Source: Tillandsia leiboldiana (lineage: Eukaryota > Streptophyta > Magnoliopsida > Poales > Bromeliaceae). From it: DNA of 64,000 nt. Below the pieces are notes generated by a model that did not search any database, was not told the origin of the DNA, and saw only the letters and a program-made list of their open reading frames with translations. The DNA lies in assembly GCA_029204045.2 (NCBI GenBank), contig CM055081.1, positions 3,374,890 through 3,438,889 of the forward strand, in the 5' to 3' direction. This document shows, one piece after another, positions 35,981-48,679 of this stretch (its first letter is position 1; each line of letters begins with the position of its first letter). A program made the translations under genes and the position numbers.

Positions 35981-37438
35981 GTGCCGCTCTTATCTCTATT
36001 TTCCCCACCAACTGATGGACTCTTAAAGCTGGTTTTTAACTAAATTTCAAATCCAATAAATTCATTCCTTATTGGTATTAAAAGGAAAGACAATTTAAAG
36101 GCAATTTCTGGCTAATTTGTGAAGACAAAGACAATGAGGGCTTCAAGAACATTGTTAGCCTTCTTTTTTTTGTTTTGGTTATTCCATTCATCTCTTTTAT
36201 AACTTGTTAGTTGCGCTTTATAATAATTAAATTCAAATTACCGTTGCTTAATACATTATTTTTATTTTCGGAGTGCATCAAAATTTAGTATAAAATCATT
36301 AAGAAGCAACTTAATTTTGTTTAGTTCTACATCATGTGCGCCTTGTAGGAAATCTTTTGGATTTCTCGCATATATTAGTTATAAACTTGATAGAATAAAG
36401 TGCTAGAGTTAATGACGATTTGAAAACTTAGAGAGTGCAACATGAAAAGAACTTAAAACCTGATGATGAGAAGTAGCTTGGTGAGTATACAAAAATTTTC
36501 TAATATGTCAACTTTAAAACTCCATAAGTCTGGAAGAAGATCCTAAAGAGCAGCGATCAAATATCCAAAAACAAATATCAATCAAGGCATATAAATTAGG
36601 ATATCCTATGTACGTGACCTGGGCATCGTACTTGCCCTTAAGACTAATATATAGAAAATAAGATCGACGAGAGAACCTATTGACATGGAAGATCAAATTT
36701 CATCTTACTGACAATTGTGACAAACCATGCCCTTTAATACAGAAGTATGGTATAGAACTAACAGTGCCTATTTTGACAATAAGTGAGGTAATAGTTTCTA
36801 TTTGAACTGCAATCTATCACTAGAGTATGGCACATTCAAATATACAACAATAACATCTATGTTATTTAGAATCTCACAATAGTTCTTTGTTAAACCCATG
36901 CTAGATCATCCTAGATATTTTTGTTTAATGTCTTGTCTCAAGAAGTTTGAAAGCCTTCCCTAAAGATCTTCTTTTTTTTTTTCCTTTCATCCTTTTCTAT
37001 GTACAAGTTGAATACAAGAAGGCAATAATCAGAACAAATTGTCATCAATCTCAATGGAAGCTCAAGGCCTCAAATAAATAAACTTGCTTCTTCTACTCAT
37101 ATATACTGTTTCATCCCGGATGCCCACTAAGATTTCGTACATCCCTATTGTAAACATGAATTCCTCATATTGCCAGTGTATTTGATCTTATGTTTTAAAA
37201 ATAGTGTCAACATACTAGTAAAATCTTTCCTACACATAACACCCAACTCTACAAATATTAACCTTTCTTCTCATACATAGGGTTCGATATACCTAAAACT
37301 GAAAGAGATCTATTGCAATTGTAACCTAAAACTGAAAGGGATCTATTGCAATTGTAACCTAAGTAGCTGTTCAATCAGAGTATTTATTGCCCTATTTTCC
37401 TTTAAAATGATGAAGAGTGCCGGAAGGGCGGAGGAACC
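35981..37438. other. Intergenic stretch downstream of the membrane-protein gene
   Basis: No gene or transposon end is recognised. A 33-bp tandem duplication occurs at 37291-37356 (starting ACCTAAAACTGAAAG), close to the 3' end of the minus-strand gene, so it may lie in its 3' UTR or just beyond. Confidence 0.5.
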
Positions 37439-38089
37439 TTACTTCTTATGTCGGCGGCCACGCTTGGGCCCCCAGGCCTCCAGCTTGGTGACGGGGCACC
37501 CGCACCGGGCGCGGAAGAGCAGTACGGCGCGCCCGTTGGGGGGCGCCATCTTCCTGAGCTCGGCGAGGAGGCACTCATAGTCCGGGTTGTTTCCCCCCTG
37601 TCCGCCCTTCCACGGCAACTCATCGATCTCCCTCCACACAGCAGCAGATGCCGAATCGCCGCCGCCGGAGCGGAGCGACTCCTCCGTCTGGAGCTGGACG
37701 TCGAACTCGAGCGCCTTCTTAAGGCCGAGGCAGCGTGGATTGCGGCAGCGGCGCCGGCCGTGACAGGCTCCGGCGCCGGCGCAGGCGAGGGCGGTGGCGG
37801 CGGCCGCGGGGAGGAGGAGGAGGAGGGCAGAGGCGGCGGCCAGGTGGGGGAGTGGGGCGGAGCGGGCGGCGGGGGCGAGAGGAGAGAGGAAGGGGGAGAG
37901 GGCGCGGGCGATGTGGGCGAGGGAGGAGGCGAGGAGGAAGGCGAGGGAGGAGAGGACGAGGAGGAGGATGAGGAGGTCGAGGGGTGCGGAGGGGGTGTGG
38001 TTGCAGACGCAGCTGGGGATAGAATTAGGGTTAGGGTTTTGGGGGCGCCTGGGGGGGAGGATGCGGGAGGAGGAGGACGAGGGGGGCAT
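37439..38089 (-). CDS. Plant membrane protein of the 'ribosomal L34e superfamily'-annotated type
   Basis: The single-exon frame gives 216 residues from the ATG at 38089, starting MPPSSSSSRILPPRRP. An upstream in-frame ATG at 38209 would add 40 residues; I prefer the downstream one because the Pro-rich start looks like the family's. Two hydrophobic segments are visible, about residues 36-57 and 80-102, followed by a Cys cluster (Cys109, Cys115, Cys120) and a Cys-Gly-Cys motif (196-198) before a basic tail, GPKRGRRHKK. I recognise it as resembling conserved plant proteins that databases loosely label ribosomal protein L34e superfamily; the membrane segments argue against a ribosomal role. Function is unknown. 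Coding GC is very high compared with the flanks. The CDS lacks stops and frameshifts, so it is probably a live gene. Confidence 0.78.
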   Translation of the reverse strand: MPPSSSSSRILPPRRPQNPNPNSIPSCVCNHTPSAPLDLLILLLVLSSLAFLLASSLAHIARALSPFLSPLAPAARSAPLPHLAAASALLLLLPAAAATALACAGAGACHGRRRCRNPRCLGLKKALEFDVQLQTEESLRSGGGDSASAAVWREIDELPWKGGQGGNNPDYECLLAELRKMAPPNGRAVLLFRARCGCPVTKLEAWGPKRGRRHKK

Positions 38090-38310
38090 GGCGGAGGTGA
38101 GGGAGGTCAAAGGGCAGAAGAGCATGACGGTGATGATGTCGGCGACGTTTGGCGCGTGGGTGAGAAAGAGAGTCTCACCCTGCCGCTGACGCGCCTGGTA
38201 ATTGACCAAAGTTTTTTTATTTATTCTTTCCTTTCGGCCTTTTTCGAAAAAAAAAATAAAAAATAAAAAATAAAAAAGTTTACTTGTTTTGTGATTTCAC
38301 AAAATACTAG

Positions 38311-38971
38311 TGTGATCTCCCGATCCTCTTGATGCAGTGATGATGGGATTCTGAGCTCGTCAAGGGGAGATGATGGTTCGTTCTTATCAGAAAATCAACC
38401 TATGTCTGGTTTGAATCGTAAAGAGAAAGAGAATTGAGAATAGTAGCGAAGAAAGTAAGAGATCGAGAGAGAAAGAGAGGAGATGAGAGAGGTGAAGGAG
38501 AGAAGAGGATTGGGGAAGAAATATCTGTATTTTCTTATTACCTTACAATTAACTCTCTATGCTCTTTATAGTTATTACAGGAGGACTACTATGCAAATAG
38601 CAAAATAGTAAATAACATTACTGTAAGTACTAATGGGCTTGTGGGCTGCCAAGTTTCCCCTGGTTGGGCCTGCGATCGTGGGCCGTAGCTGGACTCTCCA
38701 GGACTTCCGGCCTTCTCTCTAACGGATCGGGCGCCACCGACAACCCTACCCGTTATCACTGATATGTACTACTTCTACTTCTACTTCTATTTCTACTTTA
38801 CTTCAATCTCACTCATCCTCTGGATCTCTACTGCTATCTGACTTCTTCTTTGCCCTAAATCTCTCTCTTCTCCCTTACGCTACTTTACTTCGATCTCACT
38901 CATCCTCTGGATCTCTACTGCTATCCGACTTCTTCTTTGCCCTAAATCTCTCTATTCTCCCTCTTGTTACA
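38311..38971 (-). mobile_element. Ty3/Gypsy 3' LTR just upstream of the membrane-protein gene
   Basis: On the minus strand the LTR starts TGTAACAAGAGGG and ends GGAGATCACA, about 661 bp. It directly follows the integrase remnant at 38972-39262 in the same orientation, as a 3' LTR should. A TATA-like ACTATAAAG lies at 38566-38573. An 87-bp tandem duplication (copies starting at 38797 and 38884) lies in its first part. The inner end is 221 bases upstream of the start codon at 38089, and LTR and gene point the same way. Confidence 0.65.
38566..38573 (-). promoter_or_regulatory. TATA-like box in the LTR
   Basis: The minus-strand sequence ACTATAAAGAGC has a TATA core placed in the middle of the LTR, as expected for an LTR promoter. 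Any transcript would run towards the gene at 38089-37439. Confidence 0.45.
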
Positions 38972-39262
38972 ATTCCCTCTTCTTTCAAACGATCCTTGTC
39001 CTCAAGGATTGAAGTTGGGAAACTACGCCTTGAGGGACCAGTAATCTTCCCAGGTGGTTTGCTCTTCAAGAAGATTGCTCCACCTCACCGGCACTTGCGT
39101 CACTGCCTTACTTCCGCGCCTAATCAACCATCGCTCTAGTATCTCTTCCGGCTCGGCTCTGGGTTGTGATTCTTTCTCCATTTGAGGCATGATAGGTGAG
39201 GTCAGTCAACCTTTCGAAGGGCTCCTCTTGAGTAGGGATACGTGAAATACGGCGTGCACTTA
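38972..39262 (-). pseudogene. Integrase C-terminal remnant of a Ty3/Gypsy element
   Basis: Read on the minus strand, the region gives a chromodomain-like integrase tail: ILERWLIRRGSKAVTQVPVR, then a tryptophan-rich segment with EEQTTWEDYWSL, a stop codon, and FPTSILEDK. This is the usual end of a Gypsy polyprotein of the ILERR...WEDYE...LEDK type. The rest of the element is missing; the CACTA element begins four bases beyond its 5' edge. Confidence 0.75.
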
Positions 39263-39578
39263 TAACACTACAAGAGAAAGATGTTTCGGTGGTGACTTTT
39301 TTGTGGCGACAATGATTGTCGCCACTAATGTAAAGATGTAGTGGCGACATATAATTGTCGCCACCAATAAAGAAGCAATAGTGGCAACATGAAGATATCG
39401 CCACCAATACTTCGTAAGTAGCAAAACCGATGAAAGATATAGTGGCGACTATTGTCGCCACGAAATTTTTTAGTTCCCACCATAACTTCCCTCATTTTTT
39501 TCTCACCAACCAATTTTTTTTTTTTTTTTTGGGGATGCCCACAGTGCATGCTAGCTGTTTCCTTAATTAATTAACCCA

Positions 39579-39581
<3 letters not shown>

Positions 39582-39615
<34 letters not shown>
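39582..39615. repeat. (CT)n microsatellite
   Basis: A CT run of about 17 units in the left subterminal part of the CACTA element. Confidence 0.95.
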
Positions 39616-39624
<9 letters not shown>

Positions 39625-39715
39625 CTTTCCCTTCCCCAAATCTGCAAGCTGAGGCCGTCGCCCGCGACAGTGCACGCTAGCTGTCACCCGTCGCCCCTCC
39701 GTTGCAAGCAGAGAA

Positions 39716-39835
39716 GCTCGTCGCCCCTCTGCAAGCTGAAGGCCGTCGACCCTCCGCCGCCCCTTCGTCGCCCCTCCGCAAGCTGAAGCGCGTCGCCCCT
39801 CCGCAAGTTGAAGCCCGTCGCCCCTCCGCAAGCTT
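39716..39835. repeat. GC-rich tandem repeat with CGTCGCCCCTCCGCAAG core
   Basis: About four to five degenerate units of 24-30 bp contain CGTCGCCCCTCCGCAAG followed by CTGAAG or similar. The GC content contrasts with the AT-rich DNA on both sides. Confidence 0.8.
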
Positions 39836-40488
39836 CTTCGACAGCCGCAAGTTCCTTCACAATATCAAATTTTTAACTTTAATTTGTGAATATGTTTTTA
39901 TCTTTATATACTTGATTAGTATATTTTACATAATTTAAAGAACTGTAAACTTATTAAAATTAAAATAATTAATTATTAGTTTAAATTTAATTGTGAAAGA
40001 ATTATCAAATAATTTAATAAAATAAATTTAAAATTTAGGTATTAAAATTAATGTTTTGAAGAGTAAAATAGTTGAAATCAAAATAATTTTCTATATATTT
40101 TTATATTTTCTTTGAAGAAATTATAATTTTTTTATATTTAGTTTTGTAGTAAATAAACTGAAGCTACACAAATCATAAATGCTTAAATGCCAGTAAAACT
40201 AAAGGTATATCAAAATTTGGTTTATGAGACTGTAAGTGATTCTGTCTTGTAATTTGTCCAAATATCTTTTTGAGTACAGTGCACTTAATAACTACATCTT
40301 TGTAATAACAAATTGACTAGAAGGTATATAAATACATGTATCACAAGTATTTTCAAAATACTGAAGGTCAAAAGACAAGGGCTGTTATAGAAAATCATCA
40401 TGTAATTTCACTAAAAATCATTAAGCAATCTATATTTTTAGGCTATTGATAAATTGAATTTGTTGTTACTGGCCCATTTGTACCATAA

Positions 40489-41304
<816 letters not shown>

Positions 41305-42801
41305 TAAGTGTATTGTCCAGCAGCTAAGTTGGGTAGTATTTGTGATGTTGAAGTAATTCTTTGATCATCATCATCAATTTTTAGTTAAGGCAGACTTATC
41401 TCACTTGGTTTTAGGTAGAGCTTAATTAATTCATTGTGATAGTACCATGGCTATTATTAATTATTAATTATGATGGTGCTCGCAACTTGTTGGTAATACT
41501 AGTGATCTAAGACGACTCATAGATCTAGAACCATTCGGCGCCTTTGCGTGTGTAATCATTTTTCTGCTTATTTATGGTGAATTTATTGTTTGTGTAGATT
41601 GCAATTATAGATCTGTAAGCTCAACTGAGCTTGTAAAGAAGCTATAACTGAGCTTCGATTTAACTGCTGTAGCTTCTTTATAAGCTCAACTAAGCAGACT
41701 TAATTAGTTGTTTGTGTCATTTGTAGATCTCTATCATCCTGTACATTTTATTGATCCATTTTTTATTGTTTTATTTTTTCCTCTCCTTCTTTCTCTCTCA
41801 ACTTAATAACTTATTTTGCAATTACATGTAGTCAATGGTTTGCTGCAAAGGGAAGACTGGGACACTGCAATAACAATTTAGAATTTACATGTTCCATTGG
41901 TTTAGACGTCGAATTTGAATAGGTAGCTGCATCACTCGTTTATCACAACAAGGTAAAATATGATTCATTAAAGGCAATTAAGTTTTGGTTAGAATTTATT
42001 GTTCAACAAACTACCTTAACCCAAAAGCCTAAACATGAAGCTTAATTGAATTTATTGTTCAACAAATTGATTTTATTGCTTCGATTGGTAGTAACGAATC
42101 TGGAGGTTAATTAATTACAATGAAATCAAATTGGGTTAGTTAGGTTTGTTTTAATTATCATGTTTCTTGAAGTTTGTTATCCTTTCATTTATTCTTAGGC
42201 TTTGGTGAATGTCTATGAGTTATTACTTATGCAACATAATTGGAAAATGTACTAAACTATAAGTTTTGGATTTTGTTTGTTTGACTAACAAATCAATAAA
42301 CTAGATTTGCAAACTAAAGTATAGTCTTTGAGAGATTAAATATTAGAGAGATAGTTTTCCTATTTTACTCTACTACTAAAGCATAGTCTTTGCAAACTTG
42401 TTGGGTTATTCATGCGTTCAACTTCAGGTTAGTAAAGTTTAGTGAAATTTTAAGTTGTATATAGATGGTCATGAATTGTTAATTTGTACAATTGTTGCTT
42501 ATGTGTTTCTTATATAAGTTGTGTGGAATTGAATCTCAACATAATTTGATTTTAGATTGGAGTGAACACTCCGTCGTCGCTTTCAATAGAGCTATCTTAC
42601 ATCTTTTCTTGCAATTTACTAGGATTACGTATGTATACAAATTTAGTTTGCTATAATTTTCAAAATCAATGTGATTTTAATTTTCAGTATCAACTTGATT
42701 TTAATTTTCAGTTTTAGCTTGGTATAATTTTCAGCATTAGCTTGATATTAATTTTCAGCTTTAACTTGCTCTAATTTTTTACTTTATTTTAATATAGAAG
42801 G
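41305..42801. other. Non-coding leader of the CACTA transposase region
   Basis: AT-rich DNA with no recognised gene. Several TTTTAATTTTCAG-type repeats occur just before the transposase start (42670-42770). Confidence 0.5.
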
Positions 42802-45413
42802 ATGAGAATTGATAGAAGTTGGATGACACTTACGAATCAAGCATGTAATGAATATGAAAAAGGGATTGACACATTTTTAGATTTTGCATTTAAAAGATTA
42901 GGAAATGTGAAAAGAATTCGTTGTCCATGTGCTAAATGTTACAATGTTAGACTAAAAAGCCGAACAGAAGTAAAGTATGATTTATTTCGTAATGGGATTC
43001 TTTTGAGTTACACTAAATGGCATCATTATGGTGAATTAACAGATGAATCAAATAGTGAAAGTGATGCGGATGATGCCAATACTCCCTATAGATGAGATAT
43101 GCAAAATATGAAAACAATGCTTGAGGATTTTTTTGTGCATGAAGAAAAGTCCACAATTGATGACATAGATGATAGAGAGTGTACTAATCCTGAAGAAGCT
43201 ATTCCTGAAGCTCAAAATTATTATCGATTATTAGAAGATTGTAAACAATATATATCCGGGTTGCAAACGATATTCCAAATTATCCTTTTTAGTACATTTG
43301 TTGAATCTCAAATGTCTCAATGGTTGGACTGATAAGTTAGTTACAATGTTATTAGAGTTTTTGATCAACTTACTACCGGATGGTGCAAATATTCCAAAAT
43401 CATATTATGAGGCAAGAAAGATAATTAAAGATTTAGGATTGGATTATGTGAAGATTGATGCTTGCAAAAATGATTGTGTGCTCTTTTCGAAGAAATTTAC
43501 AAATAATCATACATGCCCTATATGTGGTGAGTCTAGGTGGATCTCGAGTAACAGAGAGGAAGAAGTAGACTTAAGAAAGCAAAAACAAATTCCTCAAAAG
43601 GTTTTGCGTTACTTTCCAATTACATCGAGATTACAAAGATTATACGTGAATAAAGAGATGGCCAGTAATATGAGGTGGCATAGTGATGCAAGGCAAAACG
43701 ATAGAATTTTACGGCATCCTGCTGATTCATTAGCTTGGAAGCATTTAGATCGTAATTATCCTGAGTTTGCCATAGAGCCACGTAATGTAAGATTAGGCTT
43801 AGCAAGTGATGGATTTAACCCCTTCGGAAATATGAGCATCACACACAGTGTTTAGCCTGTTATTCTAGTTCCATACAATTTGCCTCTATGGTTGTGCATG
43901 AAAAGTGATTATTTTATGATATCACTACTTATTCCTGGCCCAAGAGCTCCCAGTAATGATATTGATATATATTTGGAGCCTTTAATTGATGGGTTGAACA
44001 ATTTGTGGAAAGAATGGATTAGAACATATGATGCGTCCAAAAAAGCAAATTTTACTATGCGTGTTGCTCTTCTTTGGACTATAAATGATTTTCCAGCATA
44101 CGCCAATTTATCTGGTTGGAGTACGAAAGGAGGTCTAGCATGTCCTTGTTGTAGCAAGGATACAGTTTCGATGAGATTGAAGTACGAAAAAAAGTTTTGT
44201 TATATGGGTCGTCGTCGTTTCTTGCCACTTAATCATAAATGGCGTAATGACAAAAAATCATTTCACGGAACAAAGGAGAATCATCTTGCACCTAAGACTT
44301 TATCCGGTGATGAAGTGCTAGAGCAATTGAGTCAAATGAAGCAAATAACGTTTGGGAAAGTATATAAAAAAAAAGGAAACGTTCTCAACTACAAATGTGC
44401 TATTTAAATTGGCGAAAACATAGCATTTTCTTCAACTTGTCGGATTGGCATACGTTGTTGATACGACATAATGTGGACGTTATGCACGTTGAGAAAAATA
44501 TTGGTGATAATGTAGTTGGCACACTTATAAACACAGATGGAAAATACAAAGATACTCTAAATGCACGAAAGGATTTGATGTCGATGGGTTTAAGAAAGGA
44601 GCTTCACTTGATACCAATGGAGGGGAAGGTGATGGCCATATAAAATGAAATTGAAACAGTTGCTAGCAGCAAAACATATAAAATGCCTAGTGCTTATTAC
44701 ACATTTTTCAAAGATGAGAGGCAATTATTTTGCCAATTTCTAATGGATTTGAAGTTTCCAGATGGATTTTCATCAAACATTTCTAGATGTGTCAATAAAC
44801 ATGAAGGTAAGCTTCAAAACTTGAAGAGTCATGACATTCATTGTTTATTGCATCGGCACCTCCCATTAGCAATTCGCGGATTATTAAGGAAAGATGTTTC
44901 TAATGCCTTAATCGAGTTTAGTGCCTATTTTAGAGAATTATGCTCCAAATCATTGAGAGTGAGTAATTTGGAGCGACTTGAAAATTCAGTTGCATTGACT
45001 TTGTGCAAACTTGAGAGAATATTTTCGCCTGCATTCTTTGATATCATGGTTCACCTATCAGTTCATCTCGCAACTGAGGCGAAAATTGCTGGCCCTGTCC
45101 AATATAGATGGATGTACCCCTTTGAAAGGTATATTTTTAATTTTTTATATTTTTTTTATAAGAATGTGATATTAATATAACCATATTGAATAGGTACATG
45201 CGCACGCTCAAATCATATGTTCGTAATAAGGCTCGTCCAGAAGGATCTATTGCAGAAGGAATAATTGCACAAAAATGTGTAACTTTTTGTTCCAAATACT
45301 TGTATGACACTGAGACACGATTGAATCGTATCGGGAGAAATTATGAGGGTGATCTGACAGAAAACAACTCCAGCTTGACAATTTTTTTCCCAATGTGGTT
45401 CCCCTCTAAGTAA
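42802..45413 (+). pseudogene. CACTA TNP2-type transposase (broken)
   Basis: The N-terminal block (42802-43095) is a transposase-associated domain: DRSWM, IRCPCAKC and WHHYGE. After a stop at 43093 and a frameshift near 43300, the TNP2 core follows, with PDGANIPKSYYEARKI, CPICGESRW, MRWHSDAR and HPADSLAWKHLD. A TAG at 43853-43855 interrupts it. Further blocks carry DYFMISLLIPGPRAP, GLACPCC and NVDVMHVEKNI, with a frameshift near 44400 and a stop at 44641. The DUF4218-like end contains DIHCLLHRHLPLAIRGLL and GPVQYRWMYPFER. A 65-bp GT-AG intron (45129-45193) splits that last motif. The family is certain; activity is excluded by at least three stops and two frameshifts. Confidence 0.9.
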
Positions 45414-45589
45414 TTCCAAAATTGAGCAACTAACTATTTCTGATTGAAAGCGGGCAACTATGTTTGTTTTAAAAAAATTGTGAAGAAGTTTTAACTCATA
45501 TTAGGTAAGGATTTAAATTCATTAGTGGTTCTAATTTGGATGATTTTCTTTTTTTACATTTTAATATCAACTTGATATTTTAATGCGTA

Positions 45590-45672
45590 GGAAACAACAG
45601 CAGCTCAAGCAACAGCTGCTGCTGCTTGAGCAGCTGCTTGAGCTCCTGTTGCTGCTTGAGCAGCAGCTCAGG
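45590..45672. repeat. CAG/CTG-rich palindromic segment (left)
   Basis: Alternating CAGCAGCTC, CAGCTGCTGCTG and GAGCAGCTGC motifs form many overlapping inverted repeats. It lies after the transposase block and within the CACTA element. Confidence 0.85.
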
Positions 45673-45795
45673 TTTCAGTAAGCAATAGTTAATTAATTCT
45701 TTAATTTTCATTTGCTTTAGTTGCATCTTTACATTGAACCTAGTTGGTTCCAGTAACATCATATAATTTTGCATTTTTTGTATGATTTAGGTTTT

Positions 45796-47006
45796 TGTGA
45801 CGCCCCCAATAGTCCCACATCGGATGCGGATGGATTTGTGATTGGGTTTATATGAGACTTGGACACTAGTAATAATAACCGGGCTTAAGCATTTTGGGCT
45901 GTGATTTGGGCCCAGTTGTTCAGCACCTGCCACCTAGTAGCTGTGCGGGAGTTCGAGGATCTGCCGTCATTCAGGTGGGTTATCTTCGGTCCGGGTTTGA
46001 TCTATTCGGCCCTCTGGTTGCTTTAGTCCAGTCGGACACCCGTTTTTTTTGACCAGCCTGCGAATTATACCGATACGACCTATGATGACTGCATATATAT
46101 ATCACATGATCTCCTGATAGACATTGATTCTTTTAGACTCATCATATATATATATACCTGCTGATTTTATCTAGATTAGCCTTGATGATTGTATTGACAT
46201 GCCCTATGATTAGTCCTGATAGATCTTGATCTACGTGAGACATATCTTACGTACCTGTTTATCAGTTTTATATTTCTGATAGACCTTGATCTTCATGAGA
46301 CATACCATATACATATTTATTCATCAGTTTTTTCAGTATATAGATCTGCATGATTTGATGGCACTTGTTGATTCCTGTCAGCCGATTTATTGTTGAGATT
46401 CCGATATGCATGATTGATTGATCCTGATTGTTGGATACTATTCGATATTCCGATATGCATGATTGATAGATACTACTTGATGTTTCGATATGCATGATAG
46501 ATTCTGATCGACACGATAGATGATTTCCCTGTTGGGATCTCGGCTTATTGCCGACTACCCGGTCATTAGACCGTGAGCTTGATCATAGCATGATGACTAC
46601 CACGCACGCTGTACTTCACGTACATCAGCGGAGTCATGACCGCAGCGATGTTCTTTACCGGTAAAGTGGTCTTGAGATGGACCCGTGAGCCCCTAGATAG
46701 GCACCAGTGGGTGCGGGGTTATGTCAGCCAGCTAGGTGCCAGCTAGGTGGTATGAGCCTGAGGTCCTGGCGAGTCTCACATCGCCTGGTGATCTTGGGCT
46801 TGTGTGTGTGTGTTTGGGCTGACGAGGACGTCAGGCCTAAACAGGGGGAGTCTGTGACGCCCCCAATAGTCCCACATCGGATGTGGATGGATTTGTGATT
46901 GGGTTTATATGAGACTTGGACACTAGTAATAATAACCGGGCTTAAGCATTTTGGGTTGTGATTTGGGCCCAACGAGTTATTATTGCTAGTGGGTCGGGTC
47001 GTTACA
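45796..47006 (+). mobile_element. TRIM-like non-autonomous LTR retroelement (1.2 kb)
   Basis: The element starts and ends with direct repeats beginning TGTGACGCCCCCAATAG: 45796-45914 and 46853-47006. The second is the complete 154-bp repeat, ending GGTCGTTACA; the first matches it for about 119 bases and then diverges. The exact 5-bp target duplication GTTTT lies at 45791-45795 and 47007-47011. A purine tract (ACAGGGGGAG) directly precedes the 3' repeat, as expected for reverse transcription priming. The interior has no retroelement genes and contains three CGATATGCATGAT motifs near 46400-46500. Confidence 0.8.
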
Positions 47007-47244
47007 GTTTTGGTCCATAGCTTTGAGTATTCAAAGTTCTGAAGTCATTGGTTTAATTTTCTCAAATAAGATAAGTTTTTGGGCAATAATCATCTGCATA
47101 CTGGAGGTCTAATTAAGAATGCGTCTCTCCGATGATGTTAGAGGTGTCGCCAGTTGCAAACACCCACAAATTTATGGAACTAATAGTCGTGCATGTCGAT
47201 GTCATGTTGCATCACCAAAGTAAAAGAATTTTCAGATACCTATA

Positions 47245-47392
47245 TCAAGCAACAGCTGCCTGAGCTGCTGCTCAAGTAACAGCAGTTGCTGGTTTGAGCG
47301 GCAGCAGCTGCTGTTGCTTGAGCAGCTGCTGTTCAACCAGCAGCAGCAGCTGCTGCTTGAGGTGAGCTACTGCTGCTGCTGCTGCTCAAGTT
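47245..47392. repeat. CAG/CTG-rich palindromic segment (right)
   Basis: A longer version of the segment at 45590-45672, with CAGCAGCAGCAGCTGCTGCT-type inverted repeats and a CTGCTGCTGCTGCTGCTC run. The two lie on opposite sides of the TRIM-like insertion. Confidence 0.85.
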
Positions 47393-47991
47393 TAGTATGT
47401 ATTTTTTTTTTTTATCTATATATTTATAAAGAGTCGATGACAATACTTTTTTCTTCTTTTTTTACAGGTTTATAAGAAAGATGACAAAATATTTTGGTGA
47501 CATTTTTGCAATATATTTTAAAGCAAGTTTAGGAACTTTGATATATTATGACAAGTTTATATTTGATGCTATGTGTAATGTGGACTGAAACAAATATTAT
47601 ATTTTCATCTCAACTTTTTATTTTTTGGATGTGAGTTGGATGACTGTAATGTTACAATGATACTCGAACTTTGTTTCTCTAAGATAATCTTAGTTGCTGA
47701 TTTTTCTTTAATAGTTATTCTGCTAAATATTTATAATTTGATTCAATCTTATTTATTGTACGAATCTTATAACCAAATACATTATAGAGAAATCACTATT
47801 GGAGTCATGGTGCTTATATTTAATTTGATTTTGAGATTTCGTTGTTTCCAATATTTTTACAACGGGTAATTAATGGCGATTATAAATCGCCACCAAAAAT
47901 TTTAAAATAAATTTTCTGCCAAATTAGCCATTGTTAATTGGCGGCGATAATTATCGTCATTTTTCATTAAAATATTTAGCCGTCTTTAATT

Positions 47992-48180
47992 AAAACATTT
48001 AGCCGCGACAATCTGTCGCCGTCTTTTCTTCAAACATTTAGCCGCGACAATTTGTCGCCGTCTTTTCTTCAAACATTTAGCTGCGACATTTTGTTTCTTC
48101 AAACATTTAGCAGCGATATTTTGTCACCGTCTTTTCTTCAAACATTTAGGCGCGACATTTTGTCACCGCTAAAAAATGTC
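47992..48180. repeat. Subterminal tandem repeat of the CACTA element
   Basis: Five units of about 30-40 bp start AAACATTTAGC at roughly 47992, 48032, 48071, 48101 and 48140. Each holds a GCGACAATTTGTCGCC-like inverted motif. Confidence 0.85.
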
Positions 48181-48211
48181 ACCCTTTTTGGTGATGTTCT
48201 AGTACTGTTAG

Positions 48212-48461
48212 TGATTCTGGGATGTATCTTGTACTTTATACTTTCGAGAGTTTTTTTGGAGAGACTTATGTATTGTGAGGACCTGGCATATACTATTTGG
48301 AGTTGTTTGTATTTATTTCAGTAGTTTACTTTTTCCCTCTGATATCTGTATAGTGTAGTATGATCTTTTGCAGGTTAGTCGCTTCGTCTATAAGGGGCTT
48401 CCCGTATGGGCGGCGGATCTGTTGGCGGGCCCGGGTCGCAGTTTCGACGCCGGGACGTGAC
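48212..48461 (+). mobile_element. Gypsy LTR fragment (3' end)
   Basis: The fragment ends GGGACGTGACA at 48451-48461. Its last 130 bases are the reverse complement, with differences, of 62827-62960 (CCGGCGTCGAAACTGC and ATACAGATATCAGAG are shared). The 5' part is missing, where the CACTA end lies. Confidence 0.7.
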
Positions 48462-48679
48462 AATAGCAAAGATAAATCCCGATGATATATTTAAATTATT
48501 CGATACATAAACTATAGATGTTTTTGGATTTTTTTCATTATGCGCTTTCTTAATGCAATGTAATTAATGTACAGACAACTATTTTGTTATGTCTTGCGAC
48601 TTGAACTAAGCTTTAATGTTAGAAATATTTACATATATATTATTTTTTTGTTATTTAATTTTTATTGTCGAGCGTTTAC

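Noticed and set aside
37448..38266. 272-codon Gly/Glu-rich plus-strand frame
   Set aside because: It is antisense to the membrane-protein gene and arises from its high GC content; low complexity and no domain.
48201..48213. Exact CACTA right terminus with 3-bp duplication
   Set aside because: The end is degenerate and the flanking triplets (TAA left, TTA or ATT right) do not match, so I left the end approximate.
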